Shown: piece by piece, positions 18,308-27,723 of the stretch
Layout: the number at the start of each line of letters is the position of its first letter
How positions within the stretch are numbered: the stretch's first letter is position 1
Source: Streptococcaceae bacterium
GTDB lineage: Bacteria; Bacillota; Bacilli; Lactobacillales; Streptococcaceae
Assembly: GCA_902363395.1 (NCBI GenBank)
Contig: CABIZZ010000001.1
Span: 744,001-808,000, forward strand
DNA: 64,000 nucleotides
Direction: 5' to 3'
Notes under the pieces: generated by a model
The model's input: only the letters and a program-made list of their open reading frames with translations
Databases searched by the model: none
Told to the model about the DNA's origin: nothing
Translations under genes and position numbers: made by a program

Positions 18308-18336
18308 TTGCTGTTTGATCTTCTTTCCTTTATAAT
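18308..18336 (+). promoter_or_regulatory. Promoter of the aldo/keto reductase gene
   Basis: TTGCTG-N17-TATAAT, 27 bases before the ATG. Confidence 0.65.
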
Positions 18337-18362
18337 GAAAGAAGAATGAAAAGGAGGCGGAC

Positions 18363-19286
18363 ATGAACTATATTGAGTTTGCTGAAAATGAGCGTCTGTC
18401 CACGATTGTCCTTGGGATGATGCGGATCAGCCAGATGAGTGAAGATGAAGTGGAGGCCTTGGTGGAGGCAGCTTTATCGATTGGGATCAACACTTTTGAC
18501 CTGGCAGATATCTATGGCGATGGCCAGTGTGAGGTCCTGCTGGGTAAGGTTCTCAAGCGTCGTCCGGATCTTCGGGACCAGATGTGGATTCAGTCCAAGT
18601 GTGGCATTCGCAAAGACGGCTTTACCTATTTTGATTTTTCCAAAGATTATATTTTGGATTCCGTTGATGGTATTCTCAATCGTCTGCAGATCGAGCGCTT
18701 AGATAGTCTCCTCCTTCACCGACCGGATGCCCTCATGGAGCCTGAAGAGGTGGCGGCAGCTTTTGATCAGTTGGAGCAAGCGGGCAAGGTCCGTCATTTT
18801 GGGGTGTCCAATCAAAATCCCATGATGATGGAATTGCTTAAGACGGCTGTCAAACAACCTCTCAAGGTCAACCAGCTCCAGTTGAGTGCCGCCTTTACAC
18901 CGAGCTTTGAAGCTGGTTTTCATGTCAACATGGAGGGGCCAAAAGCAGCAGTTCGTGATGGTAGTGTCTTTGAGTATTGTCGCTTAACTGATACGGTGAT
19001 TCAAGCTTGGTCTGTCCTCCAGCATGGCTATTTCAAGGGGAATTTTGTCGGCAAGGAAGAGTTTGCGGCTCTGAATCATGTCCTTACTGACTTGGCGAAA
19101 AAATACCAAGTCACACCGACAGCTGTCGCCCTTGCTTGGGTCCTTCGCTATCCGGGTAAGATGCAGGCTGTCATCGGAACGACCAAGCCCCAGCATGTCC
19201 TTGAAGCAGGGAAAGCAGCAACAGTCACCCTAACTCGCAAGGAATGGTACCAAATCTACCTGGCGGCGGGAAATGATTTGCCTTAG
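18363..19286 (+). CDS. Aldo/keto reductase (YdhF type)
   Basis: A 307-residue NADPH-dependent oxidoreductase of the aldo/keto reductase superfamily. Catalytic tetrad residues are visible: Asp and Tyr in FDLADIYGDG (about residues 46-55), Lys in WIQSKCGIRKDG (about 78) and His in LLLHRPDAL (about 119). VRHFGVSNQNPMMMELL and TPTAVALAWVLRYPGKMQAVIGTT are family hallmarks. GGAGGCGG precedes the ATG. It stands alone between two ABC modules and has its own promoter and terminator. Physiological substrate unknown. Confidence 0.92.
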   Translation: MNYIEFAENERLSTIVLGMMRISQMSEDEVEALVEAALSIGINTFDLADIYGDGQCEVLLGKVLKRRPDLRDQMWIQSKCGIRKDGFTYFDFSKDYILDSVDGILNRLQIERLDSLLLHRPDALMEPEEVAAAFDQLEQAGKVRHFGVSNQNPMMMELLKTAVKQPLKVNQLQLSAAFTPSFEAGFHVNMEGPKAAVRDGSVFEYCRLTDTVIQAWSVLQHGYFKGNFVGKEEFAALNHVLTDLAKKYQVTPTAVALAWVLRYPGKMQAVIGTTKPQHVLEAGKAATVTLTRKEWYQIYLAAGNDLP

Positions 19287-19298
19287 AATCTTGTTAGT

Positions 19299-19338
19299 AA
19301 ACCAGATTCCACTCATATCAGTGGTCTGGTTTTTTGTT
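19299..19338 (+). terminator. Intrinsic terminator of the aldo/keto reductase gene
   Basis: AACCAGATTCCACT pairs with AGTGGTCTGGTT, followed by TTTTTTG. Confidence 0.92.
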
Positions 19339-19358
19339 TTTTAGTTTTCAGATTTTTC

Positions 19359-19420
19359 TTGACAAGTCTTTCTTTTTTATGGTATTCTTTATGCAACAAG
19401 TGTTGCGCAACGGATGTTGC
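19359..19420 (+). promoter_or_regulatory. Promoter and tandem TetR operator
   Basis: TTGACA (19359-19364), 18 bases, TATTCT (19383-19388), then two directly abutting palindromes GCAAC-N4-GTTGC (19393-19406 and 19407-19420) around the expected transcription start. The gene immediately downstream is a TetR regulator, so this is very likely its autorepression site. Confidence 0.85.
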
Positions 19421-19434
19421 GTGAAAGGAGTCTT

Positions 19435-20010
19435 ATGCCACCCAAGGTTAAATTTAGTAAAGAGGCTATCATTGGGACAGCTTTACAATTGGTGAGAGAA
19501 GAGGGAATGGCTAGTTTAACTGCTCGAGCATTAGCGGAGAAACTGGGAGCCACACCGAGAGTCATTTTTGGGCAATTTGCCAATATGGCTGAGTTACAAG
19601 CAGAAGTTATTGGTGCTGCGGAGATGGTCGTGGTAGAGTATATTCGCAAGGCCTTAGAAGATGAGAAGCCTTTTCGATCTGTCGGGGTTGCTTATATTCT
19701 TTTCGCCTCAAAAGAGCCCCAACTCTTTCAATTGCTTTTCCAAAATCCTAGCAAAGAGCCGATTCGTCGCTTTCAAGATTTTCTTCCCATGAAGGATCAT
19801 AGTTACCAATTGGTTCTGGATTCGATCGTTGCAGACTATCCTTTGACTCTAGAGGAGGCTAGTCGCTTGTACCAGCATCTATTTATCTACTCGCACGGGA
19901 TGGCCTCGATGGTTGCTTCTGGTATTTACCAGTTCAGCATGGAAGAAGTGATTGGATTACTGACAGAGGTTTGTCAATCTCTCATCAAAGAAATGGTAGG
20001 AAAGAAATGA
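19435..20010 (+). CDS. TetR-family transcriptional regulator
   Basis: A 191-residue regulator. The N-terminal helix-turn-helix is about residues 8-55 (ALQLVREEGMASLTARALAEKLGATPRVIFGQFANMAEL); the C-terminal part is an all-helical ligand-binding and dimer domain. The start at 19435 is set by AAAGGAG seven bases upstream. It overlaps the ABC ATPase gene (ATGA), so the regulator and transporter are one operon behind a tandem palindromic operator. It presumably senses a compound handled by the FtsX-type transporter. Confidence 0.92.
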   Translation: MPPKVKFSKEAIIGTALQLVREEGMASLTARALAEKLGATPRVIFGQFANMAELQAEVIGAAEMVVVEYIRKALEDEKPFRSVGVAYILFASKEPQLFQLLFQNPSKEPIRRFQDFLPMKDHSYQLVLDSIVADYPLTLEEASRLYQHLFIYSHGMASMVASGIYQFSMEEVIGLLTEVCQSLIKEMVGKK

Positions 20011-20687
20011 TTCAACTAGAAAATGTGCACAAAAGTTACGGCCAAACCAAGGTTTTAAAGGGGATTGATTTGCAGATTCAAGACCAGGATGATGTGGTTA
20101 TCCTTGGTCCTTCTGGATCGGGCAAGTCAACTCTCTTAAATGTGTTATCAGGCTTAGAAAAGGTGGACGAGGGGCATATCCTCATTCAAGGACAAGATTT
20201 ATCACAACTCACGGATGCTCAATTAACAACTTTTAGACGTGAGAAGATTGCCTTTATTTTCCAGCAGTATTATCTATTGCCTAATCTAACGGTTAGACAA
20301 AATGTAAAGATGGGAGCTGATCTGGCAAACAATCATGATTTTTTACAGATCATCGAGGATTTGGGCCTTGGCGATAAGCTGGACAAATATCCGAGTGAAT
20401 TGTCGGGTGGGGAACAGCAGAGAGTGTCTATTGCCCGGGCCTTGGCCAAAAAGCCAGAGATTCTCTTCTTAGATGAGCCGACGGGAGCCCTGGATGAAGA
20501 AACAGGGCGCAAGATTCTAGACTATATCTGGAAATTAAAGGAGAAACTGGGCTTTACCCTCATCATGGTGACGCACAACCAAAATATTGCGGATATGGCC
20601 AGAACCATCATTCGAGTTAATAGTGGCAAGATTACCGAAGTTGTGACCAATGATCAGCCTCAGACTGCTTATGAGATTGGATGGTAA
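20007..20687 (+). CDS. ABC transporter ATP-binding protein (MacB/LolD type)
   Basis: A 226-residue ABC ATPase of the type paired with FtsX-like permeases: Walker [13 protein letters not shown] (about 36-47), [18 protein letters not shown] (Q-loop), signature [15 protein letters not shown] (about 131-145), Walker [17 protein letters not shown] and H-loop VTHNQ. The ATG at 20007 overlaps the TetR stop; the frame continues upstream but GGAAAG before 20007 supports this start. It energises the permease encoded three bases downstream. Confidence 0.94.
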   Translation: MIQLENVHKSYGQTKVLKGIDLQIQDQDDVVILGPSGSGKSTLLNVLSGLEKVDEGHILIQGQDLSQLTDAQLTTFRREKIAFIFQQYYLLPNLTVRQNVKMGADLANNHDFLQIIEDLGLGDKLDKYPSELSGGEQQRVSIARALAKKPEILFLDEPTGALDEETGRKILDYIWKLKEKLGFTLIMVTHNQNIADMARTIIRVNSGKITEVVTNDQPQTAYEIGW

Positions 20688-20690
20688 GCC

Positions 20691-21836
20691 ATGTTTTCAG
20701 TAAAAGATATTCGAAAATTAGTTGTCGTCAGTATCATTGGGGCTTGTGCGGTCTTTGTGGCCAATCTCTTCTTGAATTTTTACCTGGATATCGAGCAGTT
20801 GGAGATTTCGAAAACCAATCCCATGATGCAGACCTACTATGATGCCCAGGTTTCGCTTTCCTGGATGGTGGCCATGGTCAGTGGGGTCGTCTTGTCTTTG
20901 ACGTCGGTCCTTCTCATGTGTTTTTATATCAAACAATTTGTCGATGACCACAAGGAACAATTAGGGATTTTAAAGGCTTTGGGCTATAGCAATGGCCAGT
21001 TGGCGAAACGATTTTGGGCTTTTGGACTCAGTTTTGGGGCTGGAGCGCTTCTTGGCTATTTCACTTCATTTCTCATGATGGGACATTTTTATGACTTCCG
21101 CAATGAGAAGAGGATTTTGCCAGAAATCACCATTCACTTTCACTGGCAGCTCTTGCTTGCTTTGGTGATTCTTCCAACAGCATTTTTTATACTTCTCGCG
21201 ATTGGCTATGCTAGAAGACAATTACAAACGCCGGTACTCCGCTTATTGAAAAAATCTCCAACACCAATCAAGGTCAAAAGGAGAAAGAGGACTCCTAAGA
21301 AAGACAAAGACTTCCTAAAAGAGCTGTCTTCGTCGCTGATTTGGGGAAGAAAATCGATCCTGTTTTTTGTAGTCTTTGGTTCTATGTGTTTTGCGGCCAT
21401 GGTTCAATTGTCCTTTGGCCTCAGGGATTACACAGATGATATCATCCAAACCATGATGATCATGATTGGCTTGATCCTTTCTTTCTCGATTCTCTTTTTG
21501 TCATTGGGGATTGTGGTCTCTGAAAGTCGGGAAACCTTGGCTCTTATGAAGGCTTTTGGCTACACCAATCGTGAATGCCAAAGTCATATTCTCGCTCCCT
21601 ATCGTTTTTGGGCCTATCTAGGATTTGTTCTTGGGACAGCTTATCAATATGGCATCATGGAAATCTTGATTGGTGTGATCAAAGATACGGTTCCTGAGAA
21701 GATTGAGCATCACTTTGATGGGAATGTGTGCTTCTGGACCTTGCTCGGTTTTGCTGTGGTTTATGAAAGCCTCTTTTATCTATCCAACAGAAAACTCCAA
21801 AAACAAACCATCAAAGAAGTGCTCTTAGCTGAATAA
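20691..21836 (+). CDS. FtsX-like ABC permease
   Basis: A 381-residue permease with two FtsX-like halves. Membrane segments fall near residues 11-30, 54-80, 104-126, 150-170, then 225-245, 255-280, 305-325 and 345-365. The conserved ILKALGYSNGQLAKRFWAFG and LMKAFGYTNRECQSHIL mark the two repeats after their second segments. No extracellular MacB-type domain is present, so it resembles small Firmicute exporters linked to peptide or lipid resistance. It is the last gene of the TetR operon; repeat A follows eight bases later and provides a terminator. Confidence 0.88.
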   Translation: MFSVKDIRKLVVVSIIGACAVFVANLFLNFYLDIEQLEISKTNPMMQTYYDAQVSLSWMVAMVSGVVLSLTSVLLMCFYIKQFVDDHKEQLGILKALGYSNGQLAKRFWAFGLSFGAGALLGYFTSFLMMGHFYDFRNEKRILPEITIHFHWQLLLALVILPTAFFILLAIGYARRQLQTPVLRLLKKSPTPIKVKRRKRTPKKDKDFLKELSSSLIWGRKSILFFVVFGSMCFAAMVQLSFGLRDYTDDIIQTMMIMIGLILSFSILFLSLGIVVSESRETLALMKAFGYTNRECQSHILAPYRFWAYLGFVLGTAYQYGIMEILIGVIKDTVPEKIEHHFDGNVCFWTLLGFAVVYESLFYLSNRKLQKQTIKEVLLAE

Positions 21837-21843
21837 ATAGAAA

Positions 21844-22023
21844 AGAGAGTGGGACAGAAATTGGTAATTCGTTAGAATTTGATTTCGTCGTCCCACCTCC
21901 GCACAGTTGAGTAGGGCTATAAAAGCTGATGAAATCAGCGTAGTAGAGTCCACTCAACCACTGCGTCTTGCTCGACAATCTAAAGACAATTGAGAGGCCA
22001 GGACTTTTGTCCCAGCCTTTTTC
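21844..22023 (+). repeat. Repeat A, copy 1
   Basis: About 180 bases starting AGAGAGTGGGACAGAAAT and ending TTTTGTCCCAGCCTTTTTC. Other copies: 34809-34990, 48693-48869 and inverted 59957-60140. The first half can fold as one long hairpin (GTGGGAC with GTCCCAC), the second as another (GTTGAGT with ACTCAAC, inner GCTGAT/ATCAGC), and the outer arms pair as a terminator. Here it separates the FtsX-type operon from the GDPD gene. Confidence 0.92.
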
Positions 22024-22094
22024 TTGTAGAATCATTGACAGGGAGAGGCTTTTCCGCTATTCTAGGGGAATAAAAGAAATGAAAGAGAAACAGC

Positions 22095-23861
22095 ATGAAA
22101 CGGAGTTATTGGCAGGACCTGAAGGGGGCCTTTTACTTAATCTGGCGCAACAAATGGTCCTTTATCTCTGTAGGGATCCTTTTGCAGTTTGTGGTTGGTA
22201 TAGGGGCTGCGGCCTTGAGTTGGGTCTTTCAACTGGCTCTCATCTTATCGGGTGAGTCCAACATTGATAAGAACAATATCCTCACGACCTTGACCAATCC
22301 TCTGAGTCTAGTGGCTTTGATTCTCTTTGCCATCGTCTTCGCCTTTCTTTTTATGCTGGAGATGCGGACCATGATCGCCCTGATCTATTTGTCTCGTACG
22401 GATCAGCATCTGTCTTTTAAAAAGGTCTTTCGCCAGTCTTTTGGTCGCTTAAAGGATTTTAGCGGTTGGAATCTGTTGCATTTTCTCTTTTATATGGTTC
22501 TGACTCTGCCTGTAGCGGGGCTCTTCATTGGTTCTACTCTGACGGATGGTCTCTATATTCCGAACTTTATCACAGGGGAGTTTTCCAAGACGACCGCTGG
22601 GGCCATCGGTCTCTTCATAGTTCAATTGCTTCTGATTTATCTCAATCTGCGTCTCATCTATACGGTACCCAATATCGTGATTGAAGAGTTGCCTTTTGGG
22701 GCTGCCATGCGCAAGAGTTGGGAGATGACCAAGAAGGGTGGGATCCGCCTTATCCTGCAGATCTTCTCCTTTGAGTTTATCCTTTCTGTTACGGGTATTC
22801 TCTTGATCCTTGGCCTGGTCTTTGCGTCTAGTCAGCTGGACAAAACGGGCCAGCATATCTGGGTGCAGACCGTCTTTTTGGTCTTGATCCGCCTCTACAT
22901 TTTCCTCTTTTCTGTCATGTCTAAACTGGGAACCTTGGGAATCATCCTAGACAATGGCTGGGAGGCTCCAAGTCGCTCGGTCATCAAGACTCGAGGCTCT
23001 CGCAAGATGAAGGGGCTCTTTGTCCTGACCGTTTTTTTCCTCCTGGCTCAGTCAGGGATGGCAGCATTTGACTTAGTGACCTTAGAGGTCAATGACCAGG
23101 TAAAAATCGTAGCCCATCGTGGATATGTGGCCAAAGGTGTAGAAAATTCCCTCGAAGCACTCGAGGCAGCTGCCAAGGAGAAGGCTTCCTATGTCGAGAT
23201 GGATATCCTCTTGACCAAGGACCATCAATTCGTCGTCATGCATGACTACAATCTCAAACGCTTGGCTGGAGTGGACAAGGATGTCAAAGATATGACGCTG
23301 GCTGAGGTGCAGGGATTGAAGATCCAACAGGATGGTCATACCAGTCACATCCCCTCCTTTGAGGAGTTTGTCACCCGGGCCAAGGAGCTGAAGATGCCCC
23401 TCTTGGTCGAGCTCAAGCCTCACGGTTCAGAACCAGAAAATTACGTGGATCTCTTCGTCCAAAAGATGAAGGACTTAGGAGTTGAAAAGGACTATCCAAC
23501 CATGTCCTTGGCTCTGTCGGTGATGGAAGAGGTGGAGAAGAAAGCTCCGGAGATTAAGACCGGCTATGTCATTCCGATTCAGTTTGGACAATTTGAAAAC
23601 ACCTCGGTCGACTTCTTTGCGATTGAAGACTTTTCTTATCAGGAGGATTTGGTAACCCAGGCCCATGAGATGAAAAAAGAGCTCTATGTCTGGACCATCA
23701 ATGATGAGCAAAAGTTAACGGCCTACCTTCAACGACCGGTTGATGGAATCATTACGGATGAAGTAGCAGAGGCACAAAGCCTGAAGAAAAACTTGAAGAA
23801 GAATAAGACCTACTTTGATCGCTTCCTGAGCTTGGTGTCTCTCAGTACCAGTGAAGAGTAG
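22095..23861 (+). CDS. Membrane-anchored glycerophosphodiester phosphodiesterase
   Basis: A 588-residue protein with two parts. Residues 1-325 hold about seven membrane segments (near 22-50, 72-98, 125-147, 168-190, 218-245, 256-284, 305-325), the GDPD membrane domain. Residues 336-570 are a GDPD catalytic domain: HRG at 341-343, Glu350-Asn351, Glu368 and Asp370 for metal, His383 in VMHDYN. The enzyme cleaves glycerophosphodiesters, probably at the outer face, to glycerol-3-phosphate, perhaps from lipoteichoic acid or lipids. The start is the ATG at 22095; Shine-Dalgarno is weak (AAAGAGAAA). Stands alone. Confidence 0.9.
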   Translation: MKRSYWQDLKGAFYLIWRNKWSFISVGILLQFVVGIGAAALSWVFQLALILSGESNIDKNNILTTLTNPLSLVALILFAIVFAFLFMLEMRTMIALIYLSRTDQHLSFKKVFRQSFGRLKDFSGWNLLHFLFYMVLTLPVAGLFIGSTLTDGLYIPNFITGEFSKTTAGAIGLFIVQLLLIYLNLRLIYTVPNIVIEELPFGAAMRKSWEMTKKGGIRLILQIFSFEFILSVTGILLILGLVFASSQLDKTGQHIWVQTVFLVLIRLYIFLFSVMSKLGTLGIILDNGWEAPSRSVIKTRGSRKMKGLFVLTVFFLLAQSGMAAFDLVTLEVNDQVKIVAHRGYVAKGVENSLEALEAAAKEKASYVEMDILLTKDHQFVVMHDYNLKRLAGVDKDVKDMTLAEVQGLKIQQDGHTSHIPSFEEFVTRAKELKMPLLVELKPHGSEPENYVDLFVQKMKDLGVEKDYPTMSLALSVMEEVEKKAPEIKTGYVIPIQFGQFENTSVDFFAIEDFSYQEDLVTQAHEMKKELYVWTINDEQKLTAYLQRPVDGIITDEVAEAQSLKKNLKKNKTYFDRFLSLVSLSTSEE

Positions 23862-23913
23862 GAACTTGTCTCCAGAAGAATGTCAGTCTATTTGGTAAGG
23901 ACTGACTAAAAGT

Positions 23914-23998
23914 TTGATTTTTATTCATTGTTAAGCTATAATAACTATTACAAATAACGAAAGTCGTCCCTACAGTCACGCTGTCAGGGCGCTTTCTC
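23914..23998 (+). promoter_or_regulatory. Promoter followed by a leader hairpin ahead of the ABC exporter pair
   Basis: TTGATT-N17-TATAAT (23914-23942) is followed by a strong hairpin (23959-23996: GAAAG, CCCTACAG, then CTGTCAGGG, CTTTC) and a T-rich tail, still 115 bases before the exporter start. The hairpin thus lies inside the exporter leader and may act as an attenuator; alternatively it only ends the GDPD transcript. Confidence 0.5.
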
Positions 23999-24113
23999 TT
24001 TCTATAGCTTTCGCATGCAGAGATGGCTGATTCTGTTCAAATGATTTTTTCTTTGTTGGGAATGGACATCATGCTAACGAAAACTGTACTAACTAGTATT
24101 TTAGGAGGTATCT

Positions 24114-25862
24114 ATGCTTCAGTCATTGATTGCTGAAATCAAGGAATACAAGAAACCCTCAGTTCTAGCCTCACTCTATATGGTGTTTGAGGTCATGTTT
24201 GAGATTTCTATTCCCTTTATCATGGCGACGCTTCTGGACAAGGGGGTTCAGAAGGGGGATATGACCACGGTTCTGACCTATGGTCTCCTCATGTTGGTCT
24301 TCGCCTTTCTCTCTCTTTTCTGTGGGATGCAGTCGGCTCGCTACGGGGCTTTTGCATCAGCCGGATTTGCTAAAAATCTACGGAAGGCGATCTTCAAGAA
24401 GATCCAAACCTTCTCCTTTGAGAACATCGATAGCTTCTCCTCAGGTGGTCTAGTAACCCGCATGATGACGGATGTGACCAATGTGCAGAACTCCTATCAG
24501 ATGGTCATCCGGATCTGTGTCCGTGCTCCGCTCAACTTGATCTTTGCCATTGTTGCTAGCTATTTGATCAATCCGCAGATGGCCATGATCTTTGTCGGGA
24601 TCACCCTTTTCTTGGGGCTGGTCTTGGGTGTGATTACGAAGATTGTCTATCCACTCTTTACTAAGGTCTTTGAGGCCTATGATAACTTGAACAACAGCAT
24701 CCAGGAAAATATTACCAACATGCGCGTGGTCAAGTCCTATGTTAAGGAAGAAGAAGAGACGGTTAAGTTTAAGAAGGCTTCTCGCTTGATCTACAACATG
24801 TTCATGAAAGCTATCCGCATCGTGATCTTGAGTAGTCCAGCCATGATGTTATCCTTGTATGCATCCTTTATCTTGATCTCTTGGATCGGGGCCCAACTCA
24901 TCGTGGCTGGCAGCTTTACGACAGGTGAGCTGACCTCTATGTTTGCCTACGTCATGACCATCCTCATGTCTCTCATGATGTTTATGATGATCTTCGTCAT
25001 GCTCTCGATCTCTATGGCATCTGTGGAGCGGATCAATGAAGTCCTTGGGACAGAGTCAACCATCGTCTCTCCTGAGAATGGTCTGACAGAAGTAGCAGAT
25101 GGATCCATTACCTTCGACCATGTGAACTTCGCCTACACAGACGAAAATGGTGACAAGGCCCATGTCTTGTCTGATATCAACCTCAGCATTCGCTCGGGTG
25201 AAGTGATTGGAATCCTTGGAGGGACTGGTTCTGGTAAGTCTAGTCTGGTCCAGCTCATCCCTCGTCTCTATGATGTAGAGTCTGGTAGTGTCAAGGTAGC
25301 TGGTCAGGATGTGCGAAACTATGATCTAGACCATTTGCGCAAGCAAGTTGCTATGGTGCTTCAGACCAATGTCCTCTTCTCTGGTACCATCAAGGAAAAC
25401 ATGCGCTGGGGTAATAAGGACGCGACGGACGAAGAAATCGTGGAAGCTTGTAAGATCGCTCAAGCGGATGAATTTATCCAGAACTTTAAAGATGGCTATG
25501 ATACCATGATCGAACGTGGTGGAGCCAACGTCTCAGGTGGTCAGCGCCAACGTCTCTGTATCGCCCGCGCTCTCTTGATGAATCCAAAAATCCTAATCTT
25601 GGATGATTCGACCTCAGCTGTCGATACCAAGACGGATAGCCTGATCCGTCAAGGTCTAGCATCTAGTCTCAAGGACACGACCAAGATTATCATTGGCCAA
25701 CGGATCTCTTCGATCCAAGATGCAGACCGGATCGTGGTCATGAATGATGGGAAGATTGATGCCATCGGTACTCACCAAGAGCTGCTCGAGACTAATGCCA
25801 TCTACCGTGAAGTCTATGACATGCAAACCCAAGGGAAAGGAGGACAAGCAGATGAAGAATAA
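24114..25862 (+). CDS. Heterodimeric ABC exporter, subunit 1 (BmrC/YheI-like)
   Basis: A 582-residue half-exporter: six membrane segments (residues about 17-310) and a C-terminal ATPase with Walker A GGTGSGKSS (about 370-378), signature VSGGQRQRLC (about 475) and Walker B LILDDSTSAVD. The residue after the Walker B aspartate is Asp where Glu is usual, so its composite ATP site is probably degenerate; this is the pattern of heterodimeric multidrug exporters such as LmrCD and BmrCD, where one site is weak. It is preceded by TTAGGAGG and overlaps the second subunit gene by 11 bases. Drug export is inferred from family. Confidence 0.9.
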   Translation: MLQSLIAEIKEYKKPSVLASLYMVFEVMFEISIPFIMATLLDKGVQKGDMTTVLTYGLLMLVFAFLSLFCGMQSARYGAFASAGFAKNLRKAIFKKIQTFSFENIDSFSSGGLVTRMMTDVTNVQNSYQMVIRICVRAPLNLIFAIVASYLINPQMAMIFVGITLFLGLVLGVITKIVYPLFTKVFEAYDNLNNSIQENITNMRVVKSYVKEEEETVKFKKASRLIYNMFMKAIRIVILSSPAMMLSLYASFILISWIGAQLIVAGSFTTGELTSMFAYVMTILMSLMMFMMIFVMLSISMASVERINEVLGTESTIVSPENGLTEVADGSITFDHVNFAYTDENGDKAHVLSDINLSIRSGEVIGILGGTGSGKSSLVQLIPRLYDVESGSVKVAGQDVRNYDLDHLRKQVAMVLQTNVLFSGTIKENMRWGNKDATDEEIVEACKIAQADEFIQNFKDGYDTMIERGGANVSGGQRQRLCIARALLMNPKILILDDSTSAVDTKTDSLIRQGLASSLKDTTKIIIGQRISSIQDADRIVVMNDGKIDAIGTHQELLETNAIYREVYDMQTQGKGGQADEE

Positions 25863-27720
25863 GAAAAAAGCTAGCTGGGGCTCTCTGGTGCGCTTGCTAG
25901 ACTATATGTGGAAACAATATAAGTTCGTCCTTCTCTTAGCGGCTGTCCTCATTGTGGTAGCCTCCCTCTCTACGGTCTATATTACCTCCTCTATCCGGGC
26001 CTTGGTGGACCAATACATCCAACCCATGTTGGATAGTGGCAGCAGAGACTTTGGTCCTCTCCTCAGCTTCTTGATGATGCTGGCAGTAGTCGGTATTTTG
26101 GGAGTTTTAGCCAACTATGGTTTCTCCCTCATTATGGCGACAGTTTCTCAGGATACGCTTCGCTCGCTACGGAACCAGCTCTTTGCCCGCATGCAAAAGC
26201 TCCCTGTCAAGTACTTCGATACCCACCAACACGGGGATATTATGTCGATCTACACCAATGACATCGATGCTCTTCGCCAAGCGATCGAGCAGTCTATCCC
26301 GCAGCTCTTGCAGTCTGCCATTACCATTATCGGGGTAGCTGTCAGCATGATCATGATCAGCCCTCTCCTTTTCCTTCTCGTTCTTTTGATGGTCGGAGTC
26401 ATGGCCTATGTCATCAAAGATATCTCTGGCAAATCTGGTCGCTATTTTGCTGATCAGCAAAAGAACTTAGGGATCGAAAATGGCTTTATCGAAGAGATGA
26501 TGTCTGGTCAAAAGGTGGTCAAGGCCTTCGTGCATGAAGAAGAGAGCATTGAAGCCTTTGAGCGGATCAATGACCAACTCTTTGAATCTTCCTACCAAGC
26601 CAACCGCTATGCCAATGTCTTGATGCCTATATTGGGGAACCTGGGAAATGTCTCCTTCGTCTTGACCTCACTGGTCGGAGGGATCTTTGCCTTGAATGGC
26701 ATCAGTGGCCTCACCATTGGTGGACTCATGGCCTTTCTCCAGCTCAACCGTTCCTTCAACGGTCCTATCACCCAAGTATCGCAACAGTTGAACTTTGTCC
26801 TTATGGCACTGGCTGGGGGAGATCGGATCTTTGATCTCTTGGATGAAGAAGTCGAAGTGGATGAAGGGAAAGTCACCTTGGTCAACTATGAAGAGGTCGA
26901 TGGTCGCATGGTCATCACTGATAAGAAGACCAATCTCTGGGCTTGGAAACACCCTCGGGAAAATGGCGACTACGAACTGGTCAAACTGGTCGGAAATGTC
27001 GTCTTTACAAATGTAGACTTCTCCTACAATGAGAAGAACCAAATCCTTTACGATATCAACCTCTACGCAGACAAGGGGCAGAAGGTGGCCTTCGTCGGTG
27101 CGACAGGAGCAGGGAAGACTACCATTACCAACTTGATCAATCGTTTCTACGATATCCAATCAGGATCTATCACCTATGATGGGATCGATGTGAAGCTGAT
27201 TGAGAAGGATTCGCTCCGTCGTTCGCTAGGGATCGTCTTGCAGGATACCCACCTCTTTACTGGAACTATCGCAGAAAATATCGCCTATGGTCGATCAGAT
27301 GCGACCCGGGAGGAAATCCTGGAAGCAGCCCGCATTGCCAATGTGGATTCCTTCGTCAAACATCTGGACCAAGGCTACGATACTGTCTTGAACGATGATG
27401 GAGCTGGTCTCTCTAACGGTCAACGTCAGCTGATCGCTATCGCGCGTGCAGCCTTGGCCAATGCGCCGGTCTTGATCCTTGATGAAGCAACTTCCTCAAT
27501 CGACTCACGGACAGAGAAGATGGTCCAAGAGGGGATGGATCGCCTGATGGCAGGACGGACTGTCTTTGTCATCGCCCACCGTCTCTCAACCATCGTCAAC
27601 TCGGATGTGATCATGGTCATGGACAAGGGACGCATCATCGAGCGAGGCAACCACGCTTCCTTGATGGCAGAACGTGGGACTTATTACCGCCTCTACACCG
27701 GTGGCCTTGAAATTGATTAA
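25852..27720 (+). CDS. Heterodimeric ABC exporter, subunit 2 (BmrD/YheH-like)
   Basis: A 622-residue half-exporter. Membrane domain about 20-330, then an unusual linker of some 50 residues (VNYEEVDGRMVITDKKTNLW onward, about 345-395) before the ATPase; BmrD/YheH proteins carry such an insertion. ATPase motifs: Walker A GATGAGKTT, signature LSNGQRQLIAIARAAL, Walker B LILDEATSSIDSRTE with the catalytic Glu intact, H-loop IAHRLST. So this subunit supplies the competent Walker B Glu that its partner lacks. AAAGGAGG precedes the ATG at 25852, inside the end of the first gene. Confidence 0.91.
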   Translation: MKNKKKASWGSLVRLLDYMWKQYKFVLLLAAVLIVVASLSTVYITSSIRALVDQYIQPMLDSGSRDFGPLLSFLMMLAVVGILGVLANYGFSLIMATVSQDTLRSLRNQLFARMQKLPVKYFDTHQHGDIMSIYTNDIDALRQAIEQSIPQLLQSAITIIGVAVSMIMISPLLFLLVLLMVGVMAYVIKDISGKSGRYFADQQKNLGIENGFIEEMMSGQKVVKAFVHEEESIEAFERINDQLFESSYQANRYANVLMPILGNLGNVSFVLTSLVGGIFALNGISGLTIGGLMAFLQLNRSFNGPITQVSQQLNFVLMALAGGDRIFDLLDEEVEVDEGKVTLVNYEEVDGRMVITDKKTNLWAWKHPRENGDYELVKLVGNVVFTNVDFSYNEKNQILYDINLYADKGQKVAFVGATGAGKTTITNLINRFYDIQSGSITYDGIDVKLIEKDSLRRSLGIVLQDTHLFTGTIAENIAYGRSDATREEILEAARIANVDSFVKHLDQGYDTVLNDDGAGLSNGQRQLIAIARAALANAPVLILDEATSSIDSRTEKMVQEGMDRLMAGRTVFVIAHRLSTIVNSDVIMVMDKGRIIERGNHASLMAERGTYYRLYTGGLEID

Positions 27721-27723
27721 TAC

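Noticed and set aside
24023..24136. 37-codon frame MADSVQMIFSLLGMDIM onward, overlapping the exporter start
   Set aside because: Weak ribosome site and no sign of conservation from one sequence; mentioned only in connection with the possible attenuator.
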